This document shows, in pieces, positions 44,926-54,077 of a DNA stretch of 64,000 nucleotides. The stretch lies in NCBI RefSeq assembly GCF_018613235.1, contig NZ_JAGGQP010000003.1:1-64000 (forward strand), given 5' to 3'. This DNA is from Bacillus sp. ISL-41. Its GTDB lineage: Bacteria; Bacillota; Bacilli; Bacillales; Cytobacillaceae. The first letter of the stretch is position 1. The number at the start of each line of letters is the position of its first letter. A program made the translations under genes and the position numbers. Below the pieces are notes generated by a model. That model was not told the DNA's origin and made no database searches. It saw only the letters and a list, made by a program, of their open reading frames with translations.

Positions 44926-45112
44926 TTGCCTCTGCCTGGTGACTATCTTCCTATATCCTCATTCTGATTTATTTCCCAACCAGTCAAAAATCCAACAGAA
45001 TCAAGGGTTATGATACCGGTACTAAAATTTAGGAATATTGTACGATTGCCGAAATAATTTTTAATACTTATTATGAATAAATATACAAAACATATTTTGG
45101 AGGAATACATAA

Positions 45113-47491
45113 ATGAAGCATAAAAAGATTATCTCTGGTGTTGTCGCCGCAAGCTTACTGGCATCCTCGCCATGGACTCCCGCGCTCGCTGAGTCACTCA
45201 AATGGAATTATGTAAATGCATATGAGGAAAAGGACGGAAGTTTATTCAACAGTGAAAACTATGATTTTATGAAATTCTCGGAAATCGGCGACAAGCTTGA
45301 ACAAATCGAGAAGCAATCCAATCGTGTGAAGGTAGATGTAAAGGGCCAATCATCAACAGGACAGCCCCTTTATGTCGTTACGATAGCTGCACCTGACTCT
45401 CAGGGCAAGTTTGGCAAGATTCAGGCATTAAGAAAACAAATGTTCAAGAACCCTGGCAAAGCACAGGAATGGATTGAAAATAACCCTGACTTCAAGGTGC
45501 CAATCATGATCAATGGCTCCATCCATGGTACCGAGTTTATCGGCAGTGATGCGGTCATGCAGCTGATCGAGCGCTTTGCACTTGAGAATGATGACACCAC
45601 GAAAGAAATCCTGGAAAATAACATCTTGATTTTCAATGTTGTCCAGAATCCTGATGGACGGATTGATGCTACACGTTTTAACGGAGAAGGAATCGATTTA
45701 AACCGTGACTTCATCACCCAGTCACAGCCAGAAACCCAGGAAACTGTAGCCCTGATTAAGGAATGGAATCCCATGGTCTTCCTTGATACTCATGGCTATG
45801 TAAAAAATTATGCACCGAACAAGCAGGGTCTTATTGAACCATGTACAGTTCCCCATAATCCAAATTACGAATATGACCTTTATGAAAAATGGGCAATGGA
45901 CCAGGCAGAAGCGATGGAAACAGAAATTATGTCCAACAAGAACAGCTTTACCGGCAGCCTCTATCAGTCAATGGAAGGAACCTACATTCCTCAGCGTGAT
46001 GACGCGGAAGGCTGGGATGATTATCCGCCGATTTTCACTCCGATGTATGCAATGTACCACGGCGCATATGGCCACACCCTAGAAGCGCCAACAAATGATG
46101 AAGACGGCGTTCGCTGGATGTATGACGCCATCATGGGCGCCCTGAAAAATGCTACGGATAACAAGCAGGATATGATCAAGGATCAGATTGAGATGTTCAA
46201 GCGTGGCATCAACTTTGATCACCCATTCCATGAAGAAGGCTTCTTCCCGACTGCCTATGTGCTGCCTGTTGATTCTGAAGATCCAACCGTAACACAAAAG
46301 GCAGTTAATCATCTGCAAAAAAACGACATCGAAGTCGTCCAGGCTTCCAAAGCTTTTACAGCGGACGGAAAGTCTTATCCTAAAGGCACATACCTCGTGA
46401 AAATGGATCAGGCAAAAGCCGGCCTAGCCAATACGATGCTCTGGGATGGCGAGGACATCACCGAAGACGTTGATGCCATGTATGATATCTCAGCATGGAG
46501 CCTGCCAGAACTCTGGGGCTTTGAGGCCATTGCGGTTAAAAGTGAATTTGATGTGACAGCGACTAAAGTGAACCAAATCCAGGGGCAAGGTTCTGTCATT
46601 GGTAAAGGTCCATTCTTGATTCCGAACAGTTCTGTGAAAGCCGTAAATCTTGTAAACACTCTTCTTCAGCAAGGCGTTTCTGTAAAGCGTGATTCTGAAG
46701 GCAACTTTTACACAGAAGCAGCTGCGAATGTAGTTTCAGCAGCAATAAAAGCATCCGGATTGCACATTGAATCAGCAAAAGTGCCAACCGATGCAGTTGA
46801 AGTGGCTGACATGAAGGTCGCTATATTGAAAGACGGCGGCATGAACAAGGCTCAATCTCACTCAGGTACAAAACTCGCTCTGAAACGTCTTGGCTTCACC
46901 GTTACTGAAGTAACTCCTTCAGACGTTGCAGAACAAGGTCTTTCCAGCTTCGACGTATTCGTATACAGCGGAACGGAAGGCTTGATTGCCAAAACTCAGT
47001 CACGCGCGGGTAATAAAGAGTTCGGATTCCAAAATCCAGCTCAGTTTGATAGTTTCAAAGCAAATGTAGATGAATTTTTAAATAATGGCGGAAAATATAT
47101 CGCAGTTGGGGCTGGTGCCTCCCTCGCGACAAAGACATTGGGACTTACTGATGACGATATTGTCGTTGCAGGCTACAGCAGCAATGGTATTGCAAAAGTT
47201 GATTACAGCGGCCAAGGTGTGACGGGAGGATATAGCGAGGACGATCTCGGTTTTGTTTATCGTCCTGTATGGTATGAAAACACCGATAACGATGAAGTAT
47301 CCGCAACATTCGATGACAACTCCGACTTCTTTGTAGCCGGCCACTGGAAAAACAACAATGAAGCACAGGGCAAGGCAGTCATCGTTAAAGAACAGGATAA
47401 GGATGTAACAATGATCGGCCTCGAAGCTGGTTTCCGTGACCATACCGATTATCTATTCCGACTTCTGTCCAACAGCATTTTTGAAAAATAA
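45113..47491 (+). CDS. Secreted M14-family zinc carboxypeptidase
   Basis: Large extracellular metallopeptidase of 792 residues. A signal peptide ends near PALAES; the catalytic M14 domain (about 40-340) has the zinc ligands in SIHGTEF (His and Glu) and LDTHGY (His), NRDF for the Arg/Asn substrate clamp, and a likely general-base Glu in HTLEAPTN. The C-terminal 430 residues contain a glutamine-amidotransferase-like region (DVFVYSGTEGL, NGGKYIAVGAGAS). TTTGGAGG precedes the ATG. Function in peptide scavenging is inferred. Confidence 0.9.
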   Translation: MKHKKIISGVVAASLLASSPWTPALAESLKWNYVNAYEEKDGSLFNSENYDFMKFSEIGDKLEQIEKQSNRVKVDVKGQSSTGQPLYVVTIAAPDSQGKFGKIQALRKQMFKNPGKAQEWIENNPDFKVPIMINGSIHGTEFIGSDAVMQLIERFALENDDTTKEILENNILIFNVVQNPDGRIDATRFNGEGIDLNRDFITQSQPETQETVALIKEWNPMVFLDTHGYVKNYAPNKQGLIEPCTVPHNPNYEYDLYEKWAMDQAEAMETEIMSNKNSFTGSLYQSMEGTYIPQRDDAEGWDDYPPIFTPMYAMYHGAYGHTLEAPTNDEDGVRWMYDAIMGALKNATDNKQDMIKDQIEMFKRGINFDHPFHEEGFFPTAYVLPVDSEDPTVTQKAVNHLQKNDIEVVQASKAFTADGKSYPKGTYLVKMDQAKAGLANTMLWDGEDITEDVDAMYDISAWSLPELWGFEAIAVKSEFDVTATKVNQIQGQGSVIGKGPFLIPNSSVKAVNLVNTLLQQGVSVKRDSEGNFYTEAAANVVSAAIKASGLHIESAKVPTDAVEVADMKVAILKDGGMNKAQSHSGTKLALKRLGFTVTEVTPSDVAEQGLSSFDVFVYSGTEGLIAKTQSRAGNKEFGFQNPAQFDSFKANVDEFLNNGGKYIAVGAGASLATKTLGLTDDDIVVAGYSSNGIAKVDYSGQGVTGGYSEDDLGFVYRPVWYENTDNDEVSATFDDNSDFFVAGHWKNNNEAQGKAVIVKEQDKDVTMIGLEAGFRDHTDYLFRLLSNSIFEK

Positions 47492-47498
47492 ACATTGC

Positions 47499-47530
47499 AA
47501 AAGCATCGGGCTATTTGCCCGATGCTTTTA
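47499..47530. terminator. Bidirectional terminator after the M14 peptidase gene
   Basis: AAAAGCATCGGGC and GCCCGATGCTTTT, a 13-bp perfect stem with loop TATTT, touching the stop codon of the convergent gene. Confidence 0.9.
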
Positions 47531-47956
47531 GTTATGAGAATAGTATTTTTCCAGCAGCAGATAATCTCGCGTCTTTTGAATTTCGATATTATTGGCAAGA
47601 GCGAACTCTTCAAGCTCATTTATCAGCTGTTCGCTGTGAAAGTATCCAACGCTGAAATTGCAGCCCCTTCTAACCTTCACCACTGCATTCTTAGTCGACC
47701 AGCCAATCCGGCCGAATTTTATTTTTTTGATATTATCCGGAGTCAGCAGTTTCCGGTAAATTGTAAATTTAAAGAATTTAATTTTATATTCAAGGTAATC
47801 TGGGGTAATCGTTAATTGGATTTGATGTAAAGTAATTACCAGCACAGCAAGAGTAATAGAAGCCCGGACCATCCAGCTTAAATTAGGCAGGATAAATACA
47901 CTCATGATAATGATACTCCACAAAATATCTTTGGATATATTTCCTGTATAAGTCAA
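47528..47956 (-). CDS. Small membrane protein with PH-like domain, unknown
   Basis: 142 residues. Two close transmembrane helices (residues about 10-28 and 30-50) precede a beta-rich soluble part (LTITPDYLEYKIKFFKFTIY) resembling the membrane-associated PH-like domains common in Firmicutes. No recognised family. It stands alone between the two M14 peptidase genes. Confidence 0.65.
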   Translation of the reverse strand: MTYTGNISKDILWSIIIMSVFILPNLSWMVRASITLAVLVITLHQIQLTITPDYLEYKIKFFKFTIYRKLLTPDNIKKIKFGRIGWSTKNAVVKVRRGCNFSVGYFHSEQLINELEEFALANNIEIQKTRDYLLLEKYYSHN

Positions 47957-48003
47957 TTAACTCCCCCCTCTCGTACTCTTTCAATTTTACCATATAAATA
48001 CAA

Positions 48004-48031
48004 TTTAAAAAGACCACCTTTTCAGGTGATC
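48004..48031 (-). terminator. Terminator of the LysM peptidase gene
   Basis: GACCACCT (48012-48019) and AGGTGATC (48024-48031) with one internal mismatch, followed by TTTTT on the minus strand. Confidence 0.8.
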
Positions 48032-48038
48032 TGCTTTT

Positions 48039-49229
48039 TCATAGATAAAGTCCTGCAAGGAAGATTCCCAGGGCTTCTTCATATATCTCATCGAATTGGG
48101 ACAGCGGCAGCGGGTTTATCCCGAAACCAAGTTCGACTGTAAAGCCTGGCCGGCGCCAATCCTGGATGAACCAGTCTTTATAGCCGGCATAGCTCTCAAT
48201 CGTTTTTACCGGCTGGTAACCGCTCACCCGGGCAAATTCATTGACCATTGCCTCCGATTCAGGCGGCTCAAGGTTTTCAAAGCCCCAGTAAATGACCTCT
48301 CCCTGGGTATGGAAAGCTAGAACCCTGGCAAAATCGCGCCTTCTCGTCATCTCTGCCATCGCAATTGCTTCTGGCTCGGATAATGGATTTGGCCCAACAT
48401 AGTCCCTTGGGCCCGGCTGGCTTGGGTTGCGTTCTTTTTCAAGCTCCCATTTTGCCGGGAACTGGTCGTTCAGGTCCACACCTCTGATATTAGCCTTCCA
48501 TCCGCTGAAATCCTGGCTTCCTCTATTCAATTCTACTACTCTTTCATTCCATGGCTCTGCTTCAGGCGGCCCATTGAGCACAAGATTGACTCCATCTGGA
48601 TTGACCATCGGCACAACCGATAATGTCGTCTGCCCATAGAAGCTCTGCATGGACAAGCCTCTTATGGTGGACTTATTTGTCAGCGCCTGCAGATAATCGT
48701 TCAGGAACGTCATGATGATGGGAGTGGTGATCCATTCATTGGCATGGAAAGACCCATTATAATGAACCCGCTTATTGCCGTTCCCAATCAATGTTTCCGG
48801 TATGCTTTTCCCTAAAACAGAGTTGCCAATCGAAGGCACCCTCATGAACGGATAGACATTTTCCAATCTTCTCAAATCACTCATCAGTGAGGCATAATCA
48901 TAATTCTTCTTCCCCTGGACAATCCGCCAGGTGATTCTTAGCGGAACCTTGACCATCTGTCCGATGTACAGACCATTCGGATTAATATTGCGGTTCGCCA
49001 GCAGCAGCGCATCCACCTGCAGATTTCTGCTTTGGGCAATTTTCCAAAGAGTATCCCCTGCACGGATCCGATAATCCACCGCTGCAAAACCAGGAATCCT
49101 CACCGTCTGTCCCACATCCAGAGCATTTGGGTCGATATCACGGTTGGAATCTATAATCAACTGGAGAGGGATGTTGAAAATATTGCTGAAATACCAAAAA
49201 GAATCTCCTCTTCTCACATATATATCCAT
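48039..49229 (-). CDS. Gamma-D-glutamyl-L-diamino acid endopeptidase with LysM domains (YqgT-like)
   Basis: Peptidoglycan peptide hydrolase of 396 residues, probably spore-associated like endopeptidase I of Bacillus. Two LysM domains (about 1-46 and 51-97; YRIRAGDTLWKIAQSRN) bind cell wall, followed by an M14 catalytic domain with zinc ligands in FHANEW (His, Glu) and AFHTQG (His), and the catalytic Glu in FTVELGFG. No signal peptide. AGGAGG precedes the ATG. Confidence 0.9.
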   Translation of the reverse strand: MDIYVRRGDSFWYFSNIFNIPLQLIIDSNRDIDPNALDVGQTVRIPGFAAVDYRIRAGDTLWKIAQSRNLQVDALLLANRNINPNGLYIGQMVKVPLRITWRIVQGKKNYDYASLMSDLRRLENVYPFMRVPSIGNSVLGKSIPETLIGNGNKRVHYNGSFHANEWITTPIIMTFLNDYLQALTNKSTIRGLSMQSFYGQTTLSVVPMVNPDGVNLVLNGPPEAEPWNERVVELNRGSQDFSGWKANIRGVDLNDQFPAKWELEKERNPSQPGPRDYVGPNPLSEPEAIAMAEMTRRRDFARVLAFHTQGEVIYWGFENLEPPESEAMVNEFARVSGYQPVKTIESYAGYKDWFIQDWRRPGFTVELGFGINPLPLSQFDEIYEEALGIFLAGLYL

Positions 49230-49315
49230 AGTGCGCCTCCTGTTCTTTCAAAGTTGCATCTATACATATGTATATGAGTAGCTTTGGAATCTATTTCAGA
49301 AGATGGAAATTCGCT

Positions 49316-49885
49316 TTATTTTTTCAAGCCTTTAATAAAAGCAGTGACTGCCAGCTGGTAACTTTCATCCAAGTCAAGCGGCATACCGAAGCCACCCCTT
49401 TGCTCTAGCGATGAAAACCCATGCATCAGGCTTCTTAACCCGCGTACAGCATGAATCGCTTCCTCTTCTGACAGTTTAAAAGGCCGAATCGCAGATACGA
49501 CGAGTTCAACGATGTTTTTGCCGGCGTCATGAACATATTCATCCGCAGGATCAGGGGCTGATAATGCGAACTCGTACAGACCGGGATTACTTCTTGCGAA
49601 GGTTAAATACGCCCGACTTAAGGCCATCACTGCTTCTTCCCCTCGAGCCTGGCCTTCCGCTTCCTCTGCCAGGCTATTGAAGAGTTTTTCAAGAGAAAAA
49701 ATGGTCAGTTCTCTTTTAATCCCCGGCAGACCGTCAAAGTGATTGTATATTGATGGCGGTTTAATATTGAGCTTCTTGGCAAGCATTGCAAGAGTTATAT
49801 ACTCACTTCCATGCTCATTGGCAAGCTCAGCTGCTGCAATCATAATTGTATTTTTATCAAGTGCAATTTTCGGTCTCGGTGACAT
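49316..49885 (-). CDS. TetR/AcrR family repressor with WHG domain
   Basis: 189 residues: N-terminal helix-turn-helix (YITLAMLAKKLNIKPPSIYN, HFDG) and a C-terminal WHG-type ligand domain (AIHAVRGLRSLMHGFSSLEQ, RGGFG). It is the second gene of a two-gene unit with an MBL hydrolase 14 bases upstream; it probably represses the unit by binding the two palindromes at 50625-50667. Confidence 0.9.
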   Translation of the reverse strand: MSPRPKIALDKNTIMIAAAELANEHGSEYITLAMLAKKLNIKPPSIYNHFDGLPGIKRELTIFSLEKLFNSLAEEAEGQARGEEAVMALSRAYLTFARSNPGLYEFALSAPDPADEYVHDAGKNIVELVVSAIRPFKLSEEEAIHAVRGLRSLMHGFSSLEQRGGFGMPLDLDESYQLAVTAFIKGLKK

Positions 49886-49899
49886 GTTTTCGAACTCCT

Positions 49900-50607
49900 T
49901 TATTTTGAAAAAGCTGCTTCTGCTTTTTCGATTCCTTTTTCAATTAGTGCTGCAGGATTCCTGAGCAGCTCCCCGTGACCAACCGCGAGAAGGGTTGGTT
50001 TTAGCTCACGGATTTTCCGGGCACTCTGCAGTGCCGTTTCTTTATTCCAGGTTGCCATTGCCGGAAAAGGAAACCATGGGATAGTCACTCCTGAGACAGC
50101 AGTCCCTCCCCTGGTCTGGAAGGCATCGCCCGCAATCAACAAGCTGGTTCTCTGATCAAGGAATGCCATCGATCCGGGTGTGTGACCCGGAGTTGAGATT
50201 GCCAGTAAAGAACCAATCACATCCCCTTCCTTTAGGAGCATATCCGATTGTGTTTTAATTTTCTTTGGCACACCTCCGCGAATCGGTGTCTGAGGCTCGG
50301 TTGAGTCAAGAGAGGTATCACCAGCTAAAAGGCGGGAATCACGGGCAGAAATATAAACCGGAACATCAAGTTTCGCTTTCAGTTCATCAAGTGCACCTAC
50401 ATGGTCGCCATGAGCATGGGTCAAAACAATCTGCTTGATTGGTTTTCCGATTTTTTCAGCAGCCTGCAAAATCGGCTTTGCGCTATATGGAAGCGCAGCA
50501 TCAATTAAAGTCAACCCATCCTCCTCCTCGATAAAATAACAATTCACCGGAAAAAACCTTGGCATGAACGTCAGCTGATATAAATACCCCTCTTTGATCA
50601 CTCTCAT
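49900..50607 (-). CDS. MBL-fold metallo-hydrolase
   Basis: 235-residue metallo-beta-lactamase-fold hydrolase: metal motif THAHGDHVG (HxHxDH), ISTPGHTPGSMAF, IAGDAF and VGHGEL supply the two-metal ligands. The reaction is unknown (lactonase, thioesterase or glyoxalase II are options). Co-transcribed with the TetR gene, so its substrate may be the inducer. AGGAGG precedes the ATG. Confidence 0.9.
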   Translation of the reverse strand: MRVIKEGYLYQLTFMPRFFPVNCYFIEEEDGLTLIDAALPYSAKPILQAAEKIGKPIKQIVLTHAHGDHVGALDELKAKLDVPVYISARDSRLLAGDTSLDSTEPQTPIRGGVPKKIKTQSDMLLKEGDVIGSLLAISTPGHTPGSMAFLDQRTSLLIAGDAFQTRGGTAVSGVTIPWFPFPAMATWNKETALQSARKIRELKPTLLAVGHGELLRNPAALIEKGIEKAEAAFSK

Positions 50608-50624
50608 ATTAATGAACCTCCTAT

Positions 50625-50667
50625 AAAACTAATATCGTTAGTTTTATTTTAACTAACGTCATTAGTT
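50625..50667. promoter_or_regulatory. Two TetR-type operators before the MBL-TetR genes
   Basis: AAAACTAA-TATCG-TTAGTTTT (50625-50645) and AACTAA-CGTCA-TTAGTT (50651-50667): two palindromes with the same five-base spacer, centres 24 bp apart, just upstream of the MBL ribosome site. Confidence 0.82.
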
Positions 50668-50799
50668 TTAGCAAGCACTGATTGGATAAATTATGAAAAA
50701 TGGGCCAGTTTCTCCGGCTATCTTAGGTTAATGCTGGTATTAGACTGCTTTAATGGCTACCTTTTGTGTGATGGGAAGTGACCTTACCAGTTTTCCGAT

Positions 50800-50983
50800 G
50801 CTTATTTCTGGATTTGCGAAGTGTATTTGCGGTTGCTCAATTTATATTTAAGGTTACACAACTTTATCTCCAGTTGCGGCAGGTTTATCTCCAGTTGCAG
50901 CAGATTTATCTCCAGTTGCGGCAGATTTATCTCCAGTTGCATAACTTTTATCTCCGGTTACATCCGTTTTATTTACGATTGAC
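50800..50983. repeat. TTTAT-type tandem array, exact 21-bp period
   Basis: TTTAT starts at 50863, 50884, 50905, 50926, 50947 and 50968, exactly 21 bp apart; degenerate units precede at about 50802, 50823 and 50841. The four best units read TTTATCTCCAGTTGC plus a six-base filler such as GGCAGA. A fortuitous frame through it translates to a seven-residue repeat (YLQLRQx), but there is no ribosome site. Confidence 0.85.
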
Positions 50984-50984
50984 C

Positions 50985-51017
50985 AAAAAAGAAGCACCGA
51001 CTCCAAAATCGGGCTTC
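50985..51017 (-). terminator. Terminator of the amino-acid transporter operon
   Basis: On the minus strand GAAGC-CCGA pairs with TCGGTGCTTC, with a one-base bulge, followed by TTTTTT. Eleven bases past the ATPase stop codon. Confidence 0.8.
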
Positions 51018-51027
51018 CTTCCTTTAA

Positions 51028-51750
51028 CTATAAAACCTTGCTCAAAAACGCTCTAGTCCGCTCATGCTGCGGGTTTTCAAATATTTCATTAGGCTGGTTT
51101 TCTTCCACTATCAATCCCCCGTCCATGAAAATGACGCGGTCACCGACTTCACGGGCAAAGCCCATTTCATGGGTGACGACAACCATCGTCATTCCTTCGC
51201 GTGCAAGCTGTTTGATAACCTCCAAAACTTCCCCGACCATTTCTGGGTCAAGCGCTGAGGTTGGTTCGTCGAAAAGCATGATTTTTGGCTCCATCGCAAG
51301 GGCACGGGCGATGGCCACCCGCTGCTTTTGCCCGCCGGATAGTGAGTCTGGGTAGGTCTCTGCTTTGTCCTCGAGACCTACCTTTTTCAGCAGCTCCATT
51401 CCTTTCTCCCTTGCTTGCTGTTCGGAAACACCTCGTACCTTCAACGGAGCCAGCATGATGTTTTCAATCACTGTCTTATGCGGAAACAAATTGAAGTGCT
51501 GGAATACCATTCCGACCTCCTCACGCACTTTGTTGATATCCGTCCCTTTATCAGTAATGTCTATATCTTCAATCAGCACATGCCCGTCCGTAATCGTTTC
51601 GAGCAGGTTTATGCAGCGGAGAAAGGTGGATTTGCCGGAACCAGATGGACCGATCACAACAACGACTTCCTGTGGCTGGACCTCAACATTTATTCCGTTC
51701 AACACCTTGTGGCTGCCAAATGCTTTTTGCAGATTAGCGACTTTAATCAT
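51028..51750 (-). CDS. Amino-acid ABC transporter ATP-binding protein (GlnQ/ArtM-like)
   Basis: 240-residue polar amino-acid importer ATPase: Walker [10 protein letters not shown] (about 34-42), Q-loop [10 protein letters not shown], signature LSGGQKQR, Walker [15 protein letters not shown], switch VTHEMGFA. Starts within the permease stop (four-base ATGA overlap), so it is coupled. Third gene of binding protein-permease-ATPase. Confidence 0.93.
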   Translation of the reverse strand: MIKVANLQKAFGSHKVLNGINVEVQPQEVVVVIGPSGSGKSTFLRCINLLETITDGHVLIEDIDITDKGTDINKVREEVGMVFQHFNLFPHKTVIENIMLAPLKVRGVSEQQAREKGMELLKKVGLEDKAETYPDSLSGGQKQRVAIARALAMEPKIMLFDEPTSALDPEMVGEVLEVIKQLAREGMTMVVVTHEMGFAREVGDRVIFMDGGLIVEENQPNEIFENPQHERTRAFLSKVL

Positions 51751-52403
51751 TCTGTTTTCAGCCTTCTTTCGAGGAGATTTAGTAAAAAGCTAAGTGACAG
51801 CGTTAGGATGAGGTAAATGACTGCTGCGGTAAGGTATGGCTCCCAAACACGGGAGTACTGTCCTGACATCGCCCGGCCCCAGTACATGATTTCCGGAGTC
51901 GCGACAACCGCCGCAAGTGATGATTCCTTGATTAGTACAATGAACTCATTTCCAAGAGGCGGTATCATCCGTTTGAAGGCCTGTGGTAAAATCACATACC
52001 TCATCGCCTGTACATGGGTCATTCCCAGTGACCGGGCGGCTTCCATCTGGCCGCGGTCGATCGACTGGATTCCTGCCCTGAAAATCTCTGCGATATATGC
52101 TGCTGCATTTAGTGACAGGGCGACGATTGTCGCGACAATCCCGTTCGTTTCCCCTATGAGCATAGGGACGACACCAAAATGAATCAGCAAAATTTGCACA
52201 AACAACGGGGTTCCCCGAAAGAAAGTAATATACCAGACAAAAGGCCATGCCAGCAGTTTTCGCCGCTGGATCTTGCCGAGCCCGATGAACAGGCCGAGGA
52301 TGGTCCCGATTAAAATCCCCGCCAATGATAGCCCAATTGTCAGCAGCGTGCCTTTTACTAGATAAGGAGAATATTCAATGATAATATCAAAACGAAAATC
52401 CAT
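51747..52403 (-). CDS. Amino-acid ABC transporter permease
   Basis: 218-residue HEAA-type permease with about five transmembrane helices and the cytoplasmic EAA loop [20 protein letters not shown] that docks to the ATPase. Follows the binding protein across a terminator-like hairpin. Probably a homodimer, as in GlnP/ArtQ systems. Confidence 0.93.
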   Translation of the reverse strand: MDFRFDIIIEYSPYLVKGTLLTIGLSLAGILIGTILGLFIGLGKIQRRKLLAWPFVWYITFFRGTPLFVQILLIHFGVVPMLIGETNGIVATIVALSLNAAAYIAEIFRAGIQSIDRGQMEAARSLGMTHVQAMRYVILPQAFKRMIPPLGNEFIVLIKESSLAAVVATPEIMYWGRAMSGQYSRVWEPYLTAAVIYLILTLSLSFLLNLLERRLKTE

Positions 52404-52470
52404 AGCTTGCCCTCCAAAGCCCCCAGGCCTGGGACTAGATTTTGATAGCTTTTACGAAAAGAGTTTTACA

Positions 52471-52505
52471 AAAAAATGCGTAACACTATTTTCAAGAGTT
52501 ACGCA
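52471..52505 (-). terminator. Intercistronic attenuating terminator
   Basis: On the minus strand TGCGTAAC (then near-paired bases) and GTTACGCA followed by seven T, between the binding protein and permease genes. Partial termination here would make binding protein more abundant than the membrane parts. Confidence 0.82.
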
Positions 52506-52532
52506 TCATCGAAGATCATAGTTTATGAGAAA

Positions 52533-53354
52533 TTATTCTGATGCTTCCTGTTCCGCCTTCAGCATTTCCAGGTTAGGGTCCTGGCCGAACCAATCTTGAT
52601 AGATTTTTTCATACGTTCCATTCTCGACGATTGTCTTGATTGCTTTATCAAAGTCCGCCTTCAAATCTGTGCCTTTCGGGAACAGGATTCCATAGTATTC
52701 AGCCTCAAAGCTGCCGCTGTCTTCAATTACCTTTAATTTTTCCTTCGGATTGTTTTTTGCGTATACCTCGACAACTCCGTTATCCGCAACGACTGCATCT
52801 GCTCCCCCAGAGAGCATTTCCATGATTGCCAGGTTGTTGTTATCGAATTTCTTGATATCCTTGTTATTCTTACCGAGAAGTTTATCCATCGCTGCCTGCC
52901 CGGTGGTGCCGTTTTGGACAGCCACTATCTTGCCCTTCAAATCTGCTGCACTTTTAATATCGCTGTCTTCACGGACAAGGATTTTATTGGTGGATAGGAA
53001 ATATGGCAATGAAAAGTCGTAAGTCTGTTTTCGTTCATCATTGATTGAGATCGAGGATACTGCCAGATCGGCTCGCTTGCTCTTGATCTCAACAAAAATC
53101 GGATCCCAGCCGACATTCTCGATCTTCAGCTCATACCCTGCTTCTTTTGCGGTAGCCTTCAGGAAATCAATGTTGAAACCAACTATCTTGTCCCCTTCCA
53201 AGTACTCAAATGGTGCATATGCTGCGTCCGTGACCACCCTTAATTCCTTCTTTTCAGCCTCGGATCCTGTTCCTCCTGAGCTGCTTGAACCACAGGCCGA
53301 CACTACAAGCGCTGTGATCGCCATCATCACAATCGCAAAGAATCTTTTTTTCAT
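52533..53354 (-). CDS. Amino-acid ABC transporter substrate-binding lipoprotein
   Basis: 273 residues, family 3 solute-binding protein: lipobox VVSAC near residue 21, then FEYLEGDKIVGFNIDFLKAT and AVSSISINDERKQTYDFSLP, typical of polar/basic amino-acid receptors. First gene of the operon. Ligand uncertain; arginine, cystine or glutamine receptors share this pattern. Confidence 0.92.
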   Translation of the reverse strand: MKKRFFAIVMMAITALVVSACGSSSSGGTGSEAEKKELRVVTDAAYAPFEYLEGDKIVGFNIDFLKATAKEAGYELKIENVGWDPIFVEIKSKRADLAVSSISINDERKQTYDFSLPYFLSTNKILVREDSDIKSAADLKGKIVAVQNGTTGQAAMDKLLGKNNKDIKKFDNNNLAIMEMLSGGADAVVADNGVVEVYAKNNPKEKLKVIEDSGSFEAEYYGILFPKGTDLKADFDKAIKTIVENGTYEKIYQDWFGQDPNLEMLKAEQEASE

Positions 53355-53528
53355 TTTTACTTCCCCCTCTTTTTAAAAAACGTACCTAACTTTTAATAAT
53401 TTATATGTAGAGGAACAGGCTTGTATTACTTTTTACCGTGATAAGAAAAACTTATCTTTATAGATTCATACCTTGTTATTTCCTTATACTTCCTTTTAGA
53501 TTAAGATTTTACCAGGGAGGGATTCAAT

Positions 53529-53903
53529 ATGGCATTCAAATTTAAAGCGATCGATCATGTACAGCTTGCAGCACCTAAGGGTTCAGAAGAGCAGGCAAGG
53601 AAATTTTTCGGGGAAATATTAGGTTTTGAAGAAGTCGAAAAACCTGCAGAGTTGAAAAAGCGAGGCGGGGCCTGGTTTAAATACGGACATTGCCAAATTC
53701 ATGTCGGCATTGAGGAACCATTTGCAGCCGCACGCAAAGCCCATCCGGCGTTTGAAATTGAGAATATTGATGAATTGAAACAGCATTTGTCCTCTTCAGG
53801 AATTGAATATATTGAAGATGACAAGCTTCCAGGTGCGAACAGGATCTATGTATACGATCCATTTGGCAATAGAATTGAATTGCTGGAATGGATATCGAAC
53901 TAA
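53529..53903 (+). CDS. VOC-family (glyoxalase-like) protein
   Basis: 124 residues with two beta-alpha-beta-beta-beta modules: IDHVQLAAPKGSEEQARKFF (His metal ligand), HCQIHVGIEEPF, and IYVYDPFGNRIELLEW (Glu ligand). Probably a metal-dependent lyase, isomerase or dioxygenase; the reaction is unknown. CAGGGAGGG precedes the ATG. Confidence 0.88.
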   Translation: MAFKFKAIDHVQLAAPKGSEEQARKFFGEILGFEEVEKPAELKKRGGAWFKYGHCQIHVGIEEPFAAARKAHPAFEIENIDELKQHLSSSGIEYIEDDKLPGANRIYVYDPFGNRIELLEWISN

Positions 53904-54077
53904 GTAACAATGTGTAAAAGGTTTAATCAGTTCTGACCGGTGCCAGAGCTTGACTATTCTCGGAATCTGAATATCCTAAAAAGTCGCTGCTTGCTCGATT
54001 GGTTTTCAATACAGCAAAAATTTGGTATCATATTTAGAAAAGCGAAATATTCGTTATGAGAAAGAAGTGTTGATGGA

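Noticed and set aside
50800-50983. CRISPR-like array
   Set aside because: The period is 20-21 bp with no room for a 25-35 bp repeat plus spacer, units are contiguous, and no cas gene is in the window. The same applies to the arrays at 34244 and 59390.
50778-51056. Plus-strand frame of 92 residues with a seven-residue repeat
   Set aside because: It follows from a 21-bp DNA repeat being divisible by three; there is no ribosome site, and sister arrays have 20-bp periods that cannot be coding.
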